Source: Pelomonas dachongensis
GTDB lineage: Bacteria; Pseudomonadota; Gammaproteobacteria; Burkholderiales; Burkholderiaceae_C
NCBI RefSeq assembly: GCF_043555865.1
Contig: NZ_JBIGHY010000001.1
Span: 248,001 to 312,000, forward strand
Direction of reading: 5' to 3'
Length of the DNA stretch: 64,000 nt
Part shown: in pieces, positions 1 through 8,649 of the stretch
Layout: every line of letters begins with the position of its first letter
Numbering within the stretch: position 1 is the stretch's first letter
Translations under genes and position numbers: made by a program
The notes under the pieces: generated by a model
What the model saw: the letters and a program-made list of their open reading frames with translations, nothing else
Databases searched by the model: none
What the model was told of the DNA's origin: nothing

Positions 1-362
1 ACCAGCTCCACGCAGCGACCGGCGTTGTGGATGGCCGCCTCGATCTTGCCGCGGTGGCGCACGATGCCGGCATCCAGCAGCAGCCGGTTCACGTCCTGCT
101 CGCCGAACTGGGCGACCCGGTGGAAGTCGAACCCCGCGAAAGCGACGCGGAAGGCCTCGCGCTTGTTAAGGATGGTGCGCCACGACAGGCCGCTCTGGAA
201 GCCTTCCAGGCACAGCTTCTCGAACAGCCGGAAGTCGTCTGCCACGGGGAGACCCCATTCCTCGTCGTGGTATCGCAGGTAGCGGTCGTCGCCGGGCGCG
301 GCGGCGCACCAGGCACAGCGCGGGCGCCCGTCGGGAGGGAGAAAAAGGGGTCTGGGGCTCAT
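1..362 (-). CDS. tag: DNA-3-methyladenine glycosylase I, 5' part only
   Basis: Removes 3-methyladenine from alkylated DNA as the first step of base excision repair in the cytoplasm. 120 codons are visible; the 3' end lies beyond the window edge. The translation has the Tag N-terminus: RCAWC at residues 15-19, YHDEEWG at 31-37 and LEGFQSGLSW at 52-61. C16 and H32 correspond to the two N-terminal zinc ligands of E. coli Tag (C4, H17), while the C-terminal His/Cys ligands are out of view. The ATG at 362 overlaps the stop of the upstream solute-binding protein (ATGA), so the two are probably cotranscribed. Identification is from motif memory and is strong. Confidence 0.9.
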   Translation of the reverse strand, partial: MSPRPLFLPPDGRPRCAWCAAAPGDDRYLRYHDEEWGLPVADDFRLFEKLCLEGFQSGLSWRTILNKREAFRVAFAGFDFHRVAQFGEQDVNRLLLDAGIVRHRGKIEAAIHNAGRCVEL

Positions 363-1105
363 CGGTATTTCTCGCTCAGCGCGCGCAGCACGCCCTCGCG
401 CTCCAGCCGGCGCAGCGCCTGCGTCAGCCGCTCCTCGTGCGCGACGGGCAGGTCGGCGCGCAGCGCGAGGTACTGGTGCTCCTCAAAGAACACGGTGCGG
501 CCGATTTTCATCCGACCGCCCAGGCGCGCGTCGCTGATGTGGCGCATCAGGTTGATGTCCTGGCCGTAGATGATGTCGGCCCGGTTCATCACCAGCATCT
601 GCAGCGCCTCGCGCTCCGAACCCACCTCGGCGATGGCCACGCCGGCCTGCAGCAACCGGCGCGTCAGCGCCGTGCCGCGCATGACCAGCACGGGCTTGCT
701 CCGGCTGGCTACTACCAGCTCCGCCAGCGTGTCCAGCGGGCGCGGGTCGTCGGTGCGTTGCACGACGACGTGGCGAATGGTGTACAGCGGCACCGGCAGG
801 TAACGCCACAGCTTCTCGCGCTCCGGCGACTTCAGCAGGCAGAAAAAGACATCGATCAGCCCGTCGGCCATCAGCCGCTCCACGCGCTTGAGCGGCACCT
901 GCTGGTCCATTCCGGTGAACTGCAGGCCGGGGTCGATGCGCTGCATGGCCTGCAGCACTTCCATGCAGATGCCCGGGCGGTTCGGACCGCCGTCGGGGTC
1001 GTACTTGACGAGTGCGCCACTCTGCTGGGCGGTGCGCAGCAGCAGCTCCTCGGCCGGCGCTTGCACGCTCAGCAGTGCACTCAGCAGCCAGAGCCAGCGC
1101 AGCAC
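359..1105 (-). CDS. Periplasmic solute-binding protein, family 3-like
   Basis: A 248-residue secreted protein of the amino-acid-type (SBP_bac_3) fold. A short hydrophobic signal peptide ends near residue 18 (APA before EE). The body has the family pattern of a tripartite binding domain ('DGLIDVFF' near the middle, 'ADIIYGQD' later). No ABC permease or ATPase gene is adjacent, so it may be an orphan receptor or a sensor of polar ligands rather than part of a transporter; the ligand cannot be told. The start is a GTG at 1105 with only a weak ribosome-binding site. Its stop overlaps the start of tag. A second protein of this type lies at 17522. Confidence 0.8.
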   Translation of the reverse strand: MLRWLWLLSALLSVQAPAEELLLRTAQQSGALVKYDPDGGPNRPGICMEVLQAMQRIDPGLQFTGMDQQVPLKRVERLMADGLIDVFFCLLKSPEREKLWRYLPVPLYTIRHVVVQRTDDPRPLDTLAELVVASRSKPVLVMRGTALTRRLLQAGVAIAEVGSEREALQMLVMNRADIIYGQDINLMRHISDARLGGRMKIGRTVFFEEHQYLALRADLPVAHEERLTQALRRLEREGVLRALSEKYR

Positions 1106-1167
1106 TTAGGATCACGCTTCACCATGGACATGCGCCGAGCATAGCGCTCACCCGGCAAAATCACCTG

Positions 1168-1542
1168 ATGGCCAACCCCCGTTTCAGCAGCAGCGTGACC
1201 GTGCAGGCGCTGCCCGAGCAAACCCACCTCGAGCAAGGGCTGTATGCGTACAGCTATACCGTCACGATAGAGAACACCGGCGACGTGCTGGCGCAGCTCA
1301 TCGGCCGGCACTGGGAGATCACCGATGCGCGCGGCCAGGTGCAGGTCGTCGACGGCCTCGCCGTGGTGGGCCACCAGCCGGTGCTGGCGCCGGGGCAGAC
1401 TTTCCAGTACAGCTCTTGGGCGCAGATCAGTACGCCGCAGGGCACGATGCAGGGGCGCTTCCTGTGCGTGACCGAGGGCTGCGATATCTTCCATGCCGAG
1501 GTCGCAGAGTTCCTCTTGGCGGACAGCGCGAGTCTGCATTGA
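1168..1542 (+). CDS. apaG: ApaG domain protein (Co2+/Mg2+ efflux protein family)
   Basis: A 124-residue single-domain fibronectin-III-like protein. It matches E. coli ApaG along its length: 'YSYTVTIENTGDVLAQLIGRHW', then 'VVGHQPVLAPG', then 'TPQGTMQGRF'. The family has been linked to divalent metal tolerance and to the C-terminal domain of Fbx3, but its biochemical role is unsettled. The ATG at 1168 gives the usual family length. In many proteobacteria apaG sits with ksgA and apaH; here it is instead followed after about 40 bases by the COG4389 membrane protein. Cytoplasmic. Confidence 0.93.
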   Translation: MANPRFSSSVTVQALPEQTHLEQGLYAYSYTVTIENTGDVLAQLIGRHWEITDARGQVQVVDGLAVVGHQPVLAPGQTFQYSSWAQISTPQGTMQGRFLCVTEGCDIFHAEVAEFLLADSASLH

Positions 1543-1585
1543 GCCCCTCTTGGGAGCGGCCCGGCGCTCGGCCCGGAAGACTGAA

Positions 1586-3556
1586 TTGACCAACAGAAAC
1601 TGGGACCTCACCGCGCTGCTGAACGCCGCGGACCCGCAGGCCTCGCTGGCCGAGCGCAACCTGTGGCTGGTACGCCTGCTCGAATGGCTGCGCCACTCGC
1701 CGCGCGAGGCCACTGCGGCCGGCACGCCGCTGCCGCTGGTGCGGCTCAAGCACCTGCTCAACGTGCTGGAGCGCCACCCCGCGCACGCGTTCAACTTCTC
1801 CGGCGTCATTGCCGGTGTCTGGAACGACGTCGACGCGGTCAGCCTCTTCGCCGAGGTGGGCTTTGCGCCGCGCATGGCGCTGTGGAACGAGTTTCTGGGC
1901 CGGCTGCGCCGCCGCGTACTGCCGTCCACGACGGACACGCGCGACCTGGCGGCGCTGTTCGAGCTGCTGTTCGGCGACGAGAACGACGAGGACTGGATCG
2001 CCGCCATCGACGACGAGCTGCTGCGTCGCCTGAGCCTGCTGTTCGCGGCAGCGCCCGACGACGGCTGGCGCGAGGAAATGCATGCGGCCGTGACCGTGCT
2101 CGTCAGCAGCGTGCATGCGGCCGGCCTGGCCAGCGCGCTGCGCGTACGCATGGACGAATCGCTGCTGAAAGCTCGCCCCTTCCACCAGCTGCCGGCCGCC
2201 TGGGAGGCGGTGGAGCGCGCGCTGCTGCAGCGCGAGGGCGACGTGCTGGCGCCCTCGCTGCAGTTCCTGCACGCGCTGCTGGACCGCTGTCGCACCGCCA
2301 CGTTGACCGTGCCCGACCACCTGGAGGTGCACGGCGTGTCGGTGGACCTGATGTTCTCCGTCGAGCAGCTGACGGCGCGGCTGGACCGCATCGAGGCGTT
2401 GCTGGCCTGCCTGGTGTCCACAGCGCCGCAGCGCGAGTTGCTTCGATTGGTGGCGGGGCTGGTGCGCGTGGTGCACGACCGGCGCAGCCTGCGCACGCTG
2501 TTCGCGCGCCACTACTCGCTGCTGGCGCGCAAGGTGGCCGAGCGCAGTGCCGAGACGGGCGAGCACTACATCACCCGCAACCGCAGCGAGTACCGCGACA
2601 TGCTGCAGCGCGCGGCCGGTGGCGGCACCGTGCTGGCCGGCACCACGCTGCTGAAGTTCTTCATCGGGCTGCTGGGCTTCTCCGCCTTTTGGGGCGGCTT
2701 CTGGGCCGGCGTGAACTACGCGGCCAGCTTTGTGCTGATCCACCTGCTGCACTGGACGGTGGCCACCAAGCAGCCCGCCATGACTGCGCCGGCGATGGCC
2801 GACAAGCTGCAGCACATCGACCGCGACGACGGGCTGCAGGGCTTTGTCGACGAGGTCACCCACCTGACGCGCTCGCAGACGGCCGGCATCATCGGCAACC
2901 TGACGCTGGTCGCACCGCTGGTGCTGGCCATTCAGGGGCTGTGCTGGCTGGTGTTCGGTGCGCCGCTGGTGGGCGAGCGCGAGGCGCAGTACGTGCTGCG
3001 CTCGCTGAACGTTTTCGGGCCCTCGCTGGTGTTCGCGGCCTTCACCGGCACGCTGTTGTTCACGGCCAGCATGATTGCCGGCTGGGTGGAGAACTGGTTC
3101 GTCTTCCACCGGCTGGACAGCGCCATCGCTTGGAACCCCGGCATCGTGAGCCTGCTGGGCCGCTCGCGCGCGCAGCGCTGGTCGAACTGGTGGCGCACCC
3201 ACATCTCGGGTCTGACCGCCAACATCAGCCTGGGCCTGATGTTGGGCCTGGTGCCGCCGCTGCTGGGCTTCTTCGGCCTGGGGCTGGACGTGCGCCACGT
3301 GACGCTGGCCACCGGCCAGCTGGCCACGGCCGTCGGCGCGCTGGGCTGGCAGGTCACGACGACCTGGGCCTTCTGGTCCTGCGTGCTGTGCATCGTCGGC
3401 ATCGGCCTGCTGAACGTCGGCGTCAGCTTCTTTTGCGCGTTCCGGGTGGCGCTGCGCTCGCGCGGCATCCGGCTGGCGGATCGCAAGCGCGTCTACGCCG
3501 GCATCCGCGCGCGGATGCGCAGCGCGCCGCTGAGCTTCTTCCTGTCGCCAAAGTGA
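1586..3556 (+). CDS. COG4389 'site-specific recombinase' family membrane protein
   Basis: A 656-residue protein of the Gcr-type 'site-specific recombinase' family. I chose the TTG at 1586 because GGAAGA lies 5 bases before it and upstream in-frame starts would overlap apaG. Residues 1 to about 340 are soluble and helical. The C-terminal half carries about five strongly hydrophobic stretches (near residues 352-395, 437-460, 475-505, 545-570 and 588-620), so the protein is an inner-membrane protein. No serine or tyrosine recombinase motif is visible, and the family name should not be read as a demonstrated activity. It converges with no gap on a tiny minus-strand ORF. Confidence 0.8.
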   Translation: MTNRNWDLTALLNAADPQASLAERNLWLVRLLEWLRHSPREATAAGTPLPLVRLKHLLNVLERHPAHAFNFSGVIAGVWNDVDAVSLFAEVGFAPRMALWNEFLGRLRRRVLPSTTDTRDLAALFELLFGDENDEDWIAAIDDELLRRLSLLFAAAPDDGWREEMHAAVTVLVSSVHAAGLASALRVRMDESLLKARPFHQLPAAWEAVERALLQREGDVLAPSLQFLHALLDRCRTATLTVPDHLEVHGVSVDLMFSVEQLTARLDRIEALLACLVSTAPQRELLRLVAGLVRVVHDRRSLRTLFARHYSLLARKVAERSAETGEHYITRNRSEYRDMLQRAAGGGTVLAGTTLLKFFIGLLGFSAFWGGFWAGVNYAASFVLIHLLHWTVATKQPAMTAPAMADKLQHIDRDDGLQGFVDEVTHLTRSQTAGIIGNLTLVAPLVLAIQGLCWLVFGAPLVGEREAQYVLRSLNVFGPSLVFAAFTGTLLFTASMIAGWVENWFVFHRLDSAIAWNPGIVSLLGRSRAQRWSNWWRTHISGLTANISLGLMLGLVPPLLGFFGLGLDVRHVTLATGQLATAVGALGWQVTTTWAFWSCVLCIVGIGLLNVGVSFFCAFRVALRSRGIRLADRKRVYAGIRARMRSAPLSFFLSPK

Positions 3557-3664
3557 TCACTCGTCCTTGCGCTCGCCGCGCTTGCGGCCCGAGAACATGG
3601 TCCACCAGATGATGAAGACGAAGATCAGCAGCGCGCCGAGGGCTTCGAGCAGGAGGAGCAGCAT
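3557..3664 (-). CDS. Putative 35-residue single-pass membrane protein
   Basis: A short ORF encoding a hydrophobic segment (residues 1-24, 'LLLLLEALGALLIFVFIIWW') followed by a basic, polar tail (RKRGERKDE). That is the architecture of a small inner-membrane protein with a cytoplasmic tail. Its stop abuts the stop of the COG4389 gene. Its ATG shares the palindrome CATG (3662-3665) with the start of mltA on the other strand. No Shine-Dalgarno is visible upstream, which lowers confidence. Function unknown. Confidence 0.45.
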   Translation of the reverse strand: MLLLLLEALGALLIFVFIIWWTMFSGRKRGERKDE

Positions 3665-4763
3665 GGGTTCGGCGTGGGTGCGTGGCGGACTAGCGCTGAT
3701 TCTAGGAATGCTGGCGGCCTGTTCCTCGCCGCCGCTGCAGGGACCGCGCGAGCCGTCGGTGGCGCCCGTGCCGACCGCGCCCCGTCCGTCCGCCGCGCGC
3801 TGGGTCGCCGTGGACTGGACGGAACTCCCGGGCTGGGGCCGCGACGACCTGCTGGCCGCCTGGCCCGCACTGCTGGCCGGCTGCCGGCGGCCCGTACCCG
3901 GCTGGGCCGAGTTCTGCGCGCGCGCCGCGCTGCAACCACCAGCCGATGCGCTGGAGGCCACGCTGCTGCTGATGAAGCACCTGCGCCCCTGGCGGCTGGC
4001 CGCCGACAACGGCGACACGACCGGCCTGCTGACCGGCTACTTCGAGCCCCGGCTGGCGGCCAGCCGCACGCGCCAGGGCGCGTTCCAGTGGCCCGTGCAT
4101 GCGCTGCCCGCCGACCCCGCGCTGCGCCGCCTGCCGCGCCGCGAGGTCGACACGCACCCGCGTTTCGCGCCGCTGGAGCTGGCCTACCTGGACGACCCGT
4201 TCGCGCTGCTGCAGCTGCAGATCCAGGGCTCGGGCCGGCTCATCATGCGCGACGGCAGCGGCGTGGAGCGCGTCAGCCGCGTTGCGTTCGCCGGCCACAA
4301 CGACCAGCCGTTCGAGTCCGTCGCCAAGGCCTTGCTGGCGCGCGGCGAGATCACAGACGCGAGCTGGCGGGGCCTGAGTGACTGGGCGCGCCGCAACCCC
4401 GCCAAGGTGCGCGATGCGATGGCCGTGAACCCGCGGGTCGTCTACTTCCGCGAGGAGGCGCTCGCCGACGTCGCCCAGGGCCCGCGCGGCGCGCAGGGCG
4501 TGCCACTGACGCCGGGGCGCTCGGTGGCCGTGGACCGCAGCGTCATCGCCTTGGGCACGCCGCTGTGGCTGGACAGCACCGAGCCGTTGTCCACCACGCC
4601 GCTGCAGCGGCTGGTGATGGCGCAGGACGTGGGTGGCGCCATCGCGGGCGCCGTGCGGGCCGACCTGTTCTGGGGCTTGGGGGACGAGGCCGGACTGCAG
4701 GCGGGCCGCACCAAGCAGGCGCTGCGGCTGTGGGCGCTGCTGCCCGAGGGCCGCAAGCCCTGA
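3663..4763 (+). CDS. mltA: Membrane-bound lytic murein transglycosylase A
   Basis: Cleaves the glycan strand of peptidoglycan with 1,6-anhydro product formation, anchored to the outer membrane as a lipoprotein. 366 residues. The signal peptide ends in a lipobox LAAC with the lipidated Cys at residue 20. The C-terminal 3D domain keeps the catalytic-aspartate motif AQDVGGAI near residues 319-326, followed by ADLFWG. The ATG at 3663 is preceded by a strong AGGAGG. Length and motifs agree with the family, and the gene stands alone between two minus-strand genes. Confidence 0.93.
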   Translation: MGSAWVRGGLALILGMLAACSSPPLQGPREPSVAPVPTAPRPSAARWVAVDWTELPGWGRDDLLAAWPALLAGCRRPVPGWAEFCARAALQPPADALEATLLLMKHLRPWRLAADNGDTTGLLTGYFEPRLAASRTRQGAFQWPVHALPADPALRRLPRREVDTHPRFAPLELAYLDDPFALLQLQIQGSGRLIMRDGSGVERVSRVAFAGHNDQPFESVAKALLARGEITDASWRGLSDWARRNPAKVRDAMAVNPRVVYFREEALADVAQGPRGAQGVPLTPGRSVAVDRSVIALGTPLWLDSTEPLSTTPLQRLVMAQDVGGAIAGAVRADLFWGLGDEAGLQAGRTKQALRLWALLPEGRKP

Positions 4764-4769
4764 ACCCGA

Positions 4770-5051
4770 CTACTCCGTGACCTTGACGCCTTTCCAGAAC
4801 GCATAGCGGCCCTTGATCTCGGCCGCGGCGGGCAGCGGGTCCGGGTAATACCAGACCGCGTCGGTGTTCATCTCGCCGTTGACGAGCAGGCTCAGGTAGC
4901 GGGCCTCACCCTTCCATGCGCAGCGCGTGACGTGGTTGCTGAAGCTCGTGTACTGCTTGTTCAGCGACTCGGCCGGGAAGTAGTGGTTGCCTTCGACGAC
5001 GACGGTGTCGTCGCTTTCCGCCAGGGTGATGCCGTTCCAGACTGCCTTCAT
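4770..5051 (-). CDS. DUF427 family protein
   Basis: A 93-residue DUF427 protein, a small beta-rich cytoplasmic fold of unknown biochemical role. The family signature is seen in 'VVEGNHYFP' (residues 22-30), 'TRCAWKGEARY' and 'DAVWYYPDP'. The start at 5051 has AAGGAG about 8 bases upstream. It is divergent from the next gene with fewer than 20 bases between start codons, so its promoter must lie inside the neighbouring coding sequence. No catalytic residue can be assigned. Confidence 0.85.
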   Translation of the reverse strand: MKAVWNGITLAESDDTVVVEGNHYFPAESLNKQYTSFSNHVTRCAWKGEARYLSLLVNGEMNTDAVWYYPDPLPAAAEIKGRYAFWKGVKVTE

Positions 5052-5068
5052 CGAGGGTCTCCTTGAAA

Positions 5069-5329
5069 ATGGGTTGGATGAAACGCTACCACTCCTACCT
5101 CGGCCGCGACATCGTCGTCACCGCCGGCAGCGCCCGCGACCTGCAGCCGGGCCAGTTCGGCGTGCTCGCCATCGACGGCGGCGCGGGCGGCTGGTCGGTC
5201 GTGCATAAGGGGCCGGACGGCGATGTGATGGAGCTGAACAACGAGATGCACTTTGAGCTGCCGGAGGACGCGCTGGCGTTCGCGAAGGAGCTGATCGACC
5301 TGATGGCGTCCGGAGGCGCCGAGGCATGA
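5069..5329 (+). CDS. Conserved hypothetical protein, about 86 residues
   Basis: A small soluble acidic protein containing 'KRYHSYLGRDIVV', 'GGWSVVHKGPDGDVMELNN' and a C-terminal helix. I do not recognise a named family. The start is uncertain: TTG at 5063, ATG at 5069 and ATG at 5078 are all in frame; GAGG at 5053 fits 5063 or 5069 best. Its stop overlaps the ATG of the following cytochrome c gene (ATGA), suggesting translational coupling. Confidence 0.7.
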   Translation: MGWMKRYHSYLGRDIVVTAGSARDLQPGQFGVLAIDGGAGGWSVVHKGPDGDVMELNNEMHFELPEDALAFAKELIDLMASGGAEA

Positions 5330-5709
5330 GGGCGCTGTTCGTCGCGGCGCTGTCGGCGTTGGTGCTGTTGCCGCCGCCGCCCGCACGGGCTGCGGGTGAT
5401 CCCGCGGCCGGCCGCAAGGCGTTCGCGGCCTGCATCAGCTGCCACCAGGCCGGCCCTTCCGCGCGGCACGCTTTCGGGCCGCAGCTCAACAGCCTGGCGG
5501 GTCGCAAGGCTGGCACGCTCGCAGGCTATGCCTATTCGCCCGCGCTGACGTCGTCGGGCCTGGTGTGGAACGAGGCGACACTCGCCGCCTATCTGCGCGA
5601 CCCCAACGGCCTGGTGCCCGGCACCAAGATGCGCTTCTGGGGCGTGGGCATGAACGAGCGCAAGGCGGCGGATTTGCTGGCGTATCTGGCGGCCGCGCCG
5701 CAACGATGA
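5326..5709 (+). CDS. Class I cytochrome c, periplasmic
   Basis: A 127-residue c-type cytochrome, a small periplasmic electron carrier. A signal peptide covers about residues 1-22 (ends ARA before AGDP). The heme-binding CISCH is at residues 36-40. The Met ligand is probably in 'PGTKMRFWG' about 60 residues downstream, and 'LAGRKAGTLAGYAYSPAL' is typical of the cytochrome c2/c550 type. Its electron partners are not visible nearby. Its start overlaps the stop of the upstream small gene. Confidence 0.92.
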   Translation: MRALFVAALSALVLLPPPPARAAGDPAAGRKAFAACISCHQAGPSARHAFGPQLNSLAGRKAGTLAGYAYSPALTSSGLVWNEATLAAYLRDPNGLVPGTKMRFWGVGMNERKAADLLAYLAAAPQR

Positions 5710-5722
5710 AGGACCCGGCTTG

Positions 5723-6307
5723 ATGACGCTGCATAGAGCTGATGCCGTGCGTCGTTTGATGCGATGGGCGAGGTGCAGCGTCGCGAATCTGCTCCTCGGC
5801 GTTGCACTGGCAGTGCTGGTGTTCGACATCTTCACCGTACGACCCTGCGTGGCTCGAATCGAGCAGGTGATTGCCACCGCCCATCCTGACGAGCGCAACC
5901 CCTCCGCTGCGTTGCAAGAAATGATTCATCGCGCCCATGGAGATCGGCTGGAAGGCTTGGTCGCGCGCGATGCCGTCCTCTCCTCGATGCGAGGGGGCGA
6001 ACGGATGCAGACCTTGCCCAGGGTCCTCACCGAGGCCGGCGTTGCGATGCTGCTGCCCTGGCATTTGTCTGAGGCGCAGCTGGAGACGGCCTATCTTGCG
6101 TCCAGCTTCATGGGCACGGGCGTTCGCGGATTCGCTGCGGCGTCAGCACGCCATCTCGGCACGCATCTGGCGCTTGTCGACTTGCGCCAGGCGGCCCACT
6201 TGATGGCGATTGCGCATGCGCCTTCGTTCTCTCTGCAAAACCCGCAGCGGCTGGGGCAACGCGTCCTGTGGTTGCTGTCACGCCCGTCGTCGACAGGGCA
6301 GCCGTGA
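5723..6307 (+). CDS. GT51 transglycosylase-like protein lacking catalytic motifs
   Basis: A 194-residue protein with one N-terminal membrane anchor (about residues 20-40, 'ANLLLGVALAVLVFDIF'). Its C-terminal part ('ASARHLGTHLALVDLRQAA', then 'IAHAPSFSLQNPQRLGQR') resembles the late region of family 51 peptidoglycan glycosyltransferases, where a synthase normally reads FGK...L.L.EAA.LA.L...P. The catalytic EDxxFxxHxG and GGSTITQQ motifs are absent, so it is unlikely to polymerise glycan. Codon use is somewhat less GC-biased than in neighbours, hinting at transfer or relaxed selection. The GT51 relation is inference. Confidence 0.6.
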   Translation: MTLHRADAVRRLMRWARCSVANLLLGVALAVLVFDIFTVRPCVARIEQVIATAHPDERNPSAALQEMIHRAHGDRLEGLVARDAVLSSMRGGERMQTLPRVLTEAGVAMLLPWHLSEAQLETAYLASSFMGTGVRGFAAASARHLGTHLALVDLRQAAHLMAIAHAPSFSLQNPQRLGQRVLWLLSRPSSTGQP

Positions 6308-6507
6308 TCGACAACAAACCGGCACATTCATCGTTACGCGTCGTTTGCGCCACCTGCAACTGAAGATTGACCTCATGGCCCGCTCGGCCCACCGCCGCGG
6401 TGCCAAGGCACCTCTACTCCGGTGCGGTTCACGCGGGCCTTCGACTTCGGCAGGCGGGCGATTCTGCCGCTGGTGAATCTCGAAGACGGACGATCCATTC
6501 ACCTGTC

Positions 6508-6729
6508 ATGCCCGCCCAACGCTTCAATGTTTACGGCCACCTGTTCGACATCGAGCGCAAAAGCGGTCGGTGGTCTGTACTGGCGGTCGGCAACGACGAA
6601 AAACGCGCGCCAGCCGGTAGCGTCATCCCGGAGTTCGTGGCGGAAGCGGAACTGGAGCAGTTCCTGTTCGAACTGTTCCACGAGCGGGCGGCGCATAAGA
6701 AGGGCGGCATCAATCGTGTGCAGCCGTAG
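6508..6729 (+). CDS. DUF7661-like small protein
   Basis: A 73-residue cytoplasmic protein with 'FNVYGHLFDIERKSGRW' near the start and 'ELEQFLFELFHERA' near residues 47-60. This pattern resembles the small DUF7661 family (a G-R-W strand followed by a terminal helix with DDLFHE). Function is unknown. The ATG at 6508 was chosen because the matching region starts there; in-frame codons upstream look non-coding. About 200 bases before it and 120 after it hold nothing recognisable. Confidence 0.6.
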   Translation: MPAQRFNVYGHLFDIERKSGRWSVLAVGNDEKRAPAGSVIPEFVAEAELEQFLFELFHERAAHKKGGINRVQP

Positions 6730-6850
6730 TTGGGGCCGCGCTGTGCCGATCCGTTGGCCACGACTTCCCGCCGCACGTTTCGCGTTGGGCCTCGTCGTTT
6801 CTGCGGCGGTGGAGATTGCGCTGGTCTTTTGAGATCCCCAGCGGCAGGTT

Positions 6851-8563
6851 TCAGACCTGCCCACCCGCCTTCGCCCCCTTGCCCTGCAGCACCGGCGCAT
6901 CCGGCAGGCCCAGCAGGTCCGCCGCCAGTGCCTCGGCCACCTCGATGCCGTCCACGCCGGCCGACATGATCCCGCCCGCGTAGCCGGCGCCTTCACCCGC
7001 CGGGAACAGTCCGCGCACGTTGAGGCTCTGGTAGTCGCGCCCGCGGTTGATGCGCAGTGGGGATGACGTGCGTGTCTCCACGCCGGTCAGCACCGCGTCC
7101 GGGCGGTCAAAGCCGCGGATCTGACGGGCGAAGGCCGGCAGCGCTTCGCGGATGGCTTCCAGGCAATACGCCGGCAACGAGCCGTTGCTCTTTTGCTGCA
7201 GGTCCGTCAGCGTCACGCCCGGCTTGTAGCTCGGCACCACATCGCCAAATGCCTTGCTGACCTGGCGCTTGATGAAGTCGCCCACCAGCGAACCCGGCGC
7301 GAGGTAGCCGCCGCCGCCCAGTTCGTAGGCCCGGCTTTCCCACTGGCGCTGGAAGGCCATGCCGTCCAGCGGGTTCACGGGGCTGCCGTCGCGTTTGCCG
7401 TCCTGGCGGTAGTCCTCGGGCGTCAGGCCCACGACGATGCCGGCATTGGCGTTGCGCTCGTTGCGCGAGTACTGGCTCATGCCGTTGGTGACGACGCGGT
7501 TCTCTTCGCTGGTGGCGGCCACCACCGTGCCGCCGGGGCACATGCAGAAGCTGTAGACCGAGCGGCCGTTCCTGGCGTGGTGCACCAGCTTGTAGTCAGC
7601 CGCGCCGAGGATGGGGTTGCCAGCGTTGGCGCCGAAGCGGGCCGCGTCGATCAGGCTTTGCGGATGCTCGATGCGGTAGCCGATGGAGAAGGGCTTTGCC
7701 TCCATGTGCACGCCGCGCGCCTGCAGCATCTGGAAGGTGTCGCGCGCGCTGTGGCCCAGCGCGATGACCACGTGCGTCGTGTCGATCTGCTCGCCCGATT
7801 CCAGCTGCACGCCCCGAACATGCTTCCCATCGGCGCCGTCCTCGATGAGCAGGTCCGTCATCTTCTGCTGGAAGCGGATCTCGCCGCCCAGCGCCTCGAT
7901 GTCGGCCCGCATCTTGATGATCATGCTGACCAGGCGGAAGGTGCCGATGTGGGGCTTGCTGACGTAGAGGATTTCCTCCGGCGCGCCGGCCTTGACGAAC
8001 TCCTGAAGCACCTTGCGCGTCAGGTGGCGGGGGTCGGTGATCTGGCTCCACAGCTTGCCGTCCGAGAAGGTGCCAGCGCCGCCTTCGCCGAACTGCACGT
8101 TGCTCTCGGGGTGGAGCTTTTGCTCGCGCCACAGGCTCCAGGTGTCCTGCGTGCGCTCGCGCACTGCCTTGCCGCGTTCCAGCACGATCGGGCGCAAGCC
8201 GATCTGCGCCAGGATCAGCGCGGCGAACAGGCCGCAGGGGCCGAAGCCGACGACAACCGGACGCGGGCCGGTGTGCTCGCCCACCTGGGCCAGGAAGTGA
8301 TAGCCGGTGTCTGGGGTGGCGCGGACTTGGTGGTCGCCAGCAAAACGGGCCAACACGGCGGCTTCGTTGACGCCGTCAGCCAGCGTGCAGTCCAGCGTGT
8401 AGACGAGCTGGATGTCGCTGCGTTTGCGCGCGTCGTAGCCGCGGCGGAAGACGTGGATATCGGTAATGTCAGCGTCGACAAGCTTCAGCCGGGCGAGCAC
8501 CGCAGGGCGCAGCGCGTTCTCGGCATGGTGGAGCGGGAGGCGGAGTTCGGTGATGCGGATCAT
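6851..8563 (-). CDS. FAD-dependent oxidoreductase (COG2509 type)
   Basis: A 570-residue flavoprotein of the 'uncharacterized FAD-dependent dehydrogenase' group. An N-terminal domain of about 95 residues precedes the dinucleotide-binding motif 'VVVGFGPCGLFAALI' (about residues 102-116). It continues with 'GEGGAGTFSDGKL' and a C-terminal FAD-contact region 'GLFPAGEGAGYAGGIMSAG'. The substrate is unknown; the family is related to HI0933-like flavoproteins. The ATG at 8563 gives the common 'MIRITEL' start. A separate terminator lies just upstream, so it has its own transcript. Confidence 0.88.
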   Translation of the reverse strand: MIRITELRLPLHHAENALRPAVLARLKLVDADITDIHVFRRGYDARKRSDIQLVYTLDCTLADGVNEAAVLARFAGDHQVRATPDTGYHFLAQVGEHTGPRPVVVGFGPCGLFAALILAQIGLRPIVLERGKAVRERTQDTWSLWREQKLHPESNVQFGEGGAGTFSDGKLWSQITDPRHLTRKVLQEFVKAGAPEEILYVSKPHIGTFRLVSMIIKMRADIEALGGEIRFQQKMTDLLIEDGADGKHVRGVQLESGEQIDTTHVVIALGHSARDTFQMLQARGVHMEAKPFSIGYRIEHPQSLIDAARFGANAGNPILGAADYKLVHHARNGRSVYSFCMCPGGTVVAATSEENRVVTNGMSQYSRNERNANAGIVVGLTPEDYRQDGKRDGSPVNPLDGMAFQRQWESRAYELGGGGYLAPGSLVGDFIKRQVSKAFGDVVPSYKPGVTLTDLQQKSNGSLPAYCLEAIREALPAFARQIRGFDRPDAVLTGVETRTSSPLRINRGRDYQSLNVRGLFPAGEGAGYAGGIMSAGVDGIEVAEALAADLLGLPDAPVLQGKGAKAGGQV

Positions 8564-8585
8564 GGCAGTCAGGTCAGTTTCTAGC

Positions 8586-8618
8586 CGACAAAACAAAACA
8601 GGCCCGTCAGGGCCTGTT
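8586..8618 (-). terminator. Intrinsic terminator of the 54-residue gene
   Basis: A perfect 9-bp inverted repeat (AACAGGCCC / GGGCCTGTT, 8597-8605 and 8610-8618) with a 4-base loop. On the minus strand it is followed by a T-rich tract, so it should end transcripts of the gene at 8650-8814 before the FAD gene. Confidence 0.8.
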
Positions 8619-8649
8619 CATCGCGATCTTCAGGCGTGTGCCTGAAGGA

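Noticed and set aside
1586..3556. A true site-specific recombinase marking a mobile element
   Set aside because: The family name is historical; the protein is a multi-pass membrane protein, no serine or tyrosine recombinase motif is seen, and no flanking repeats or cargo are present.
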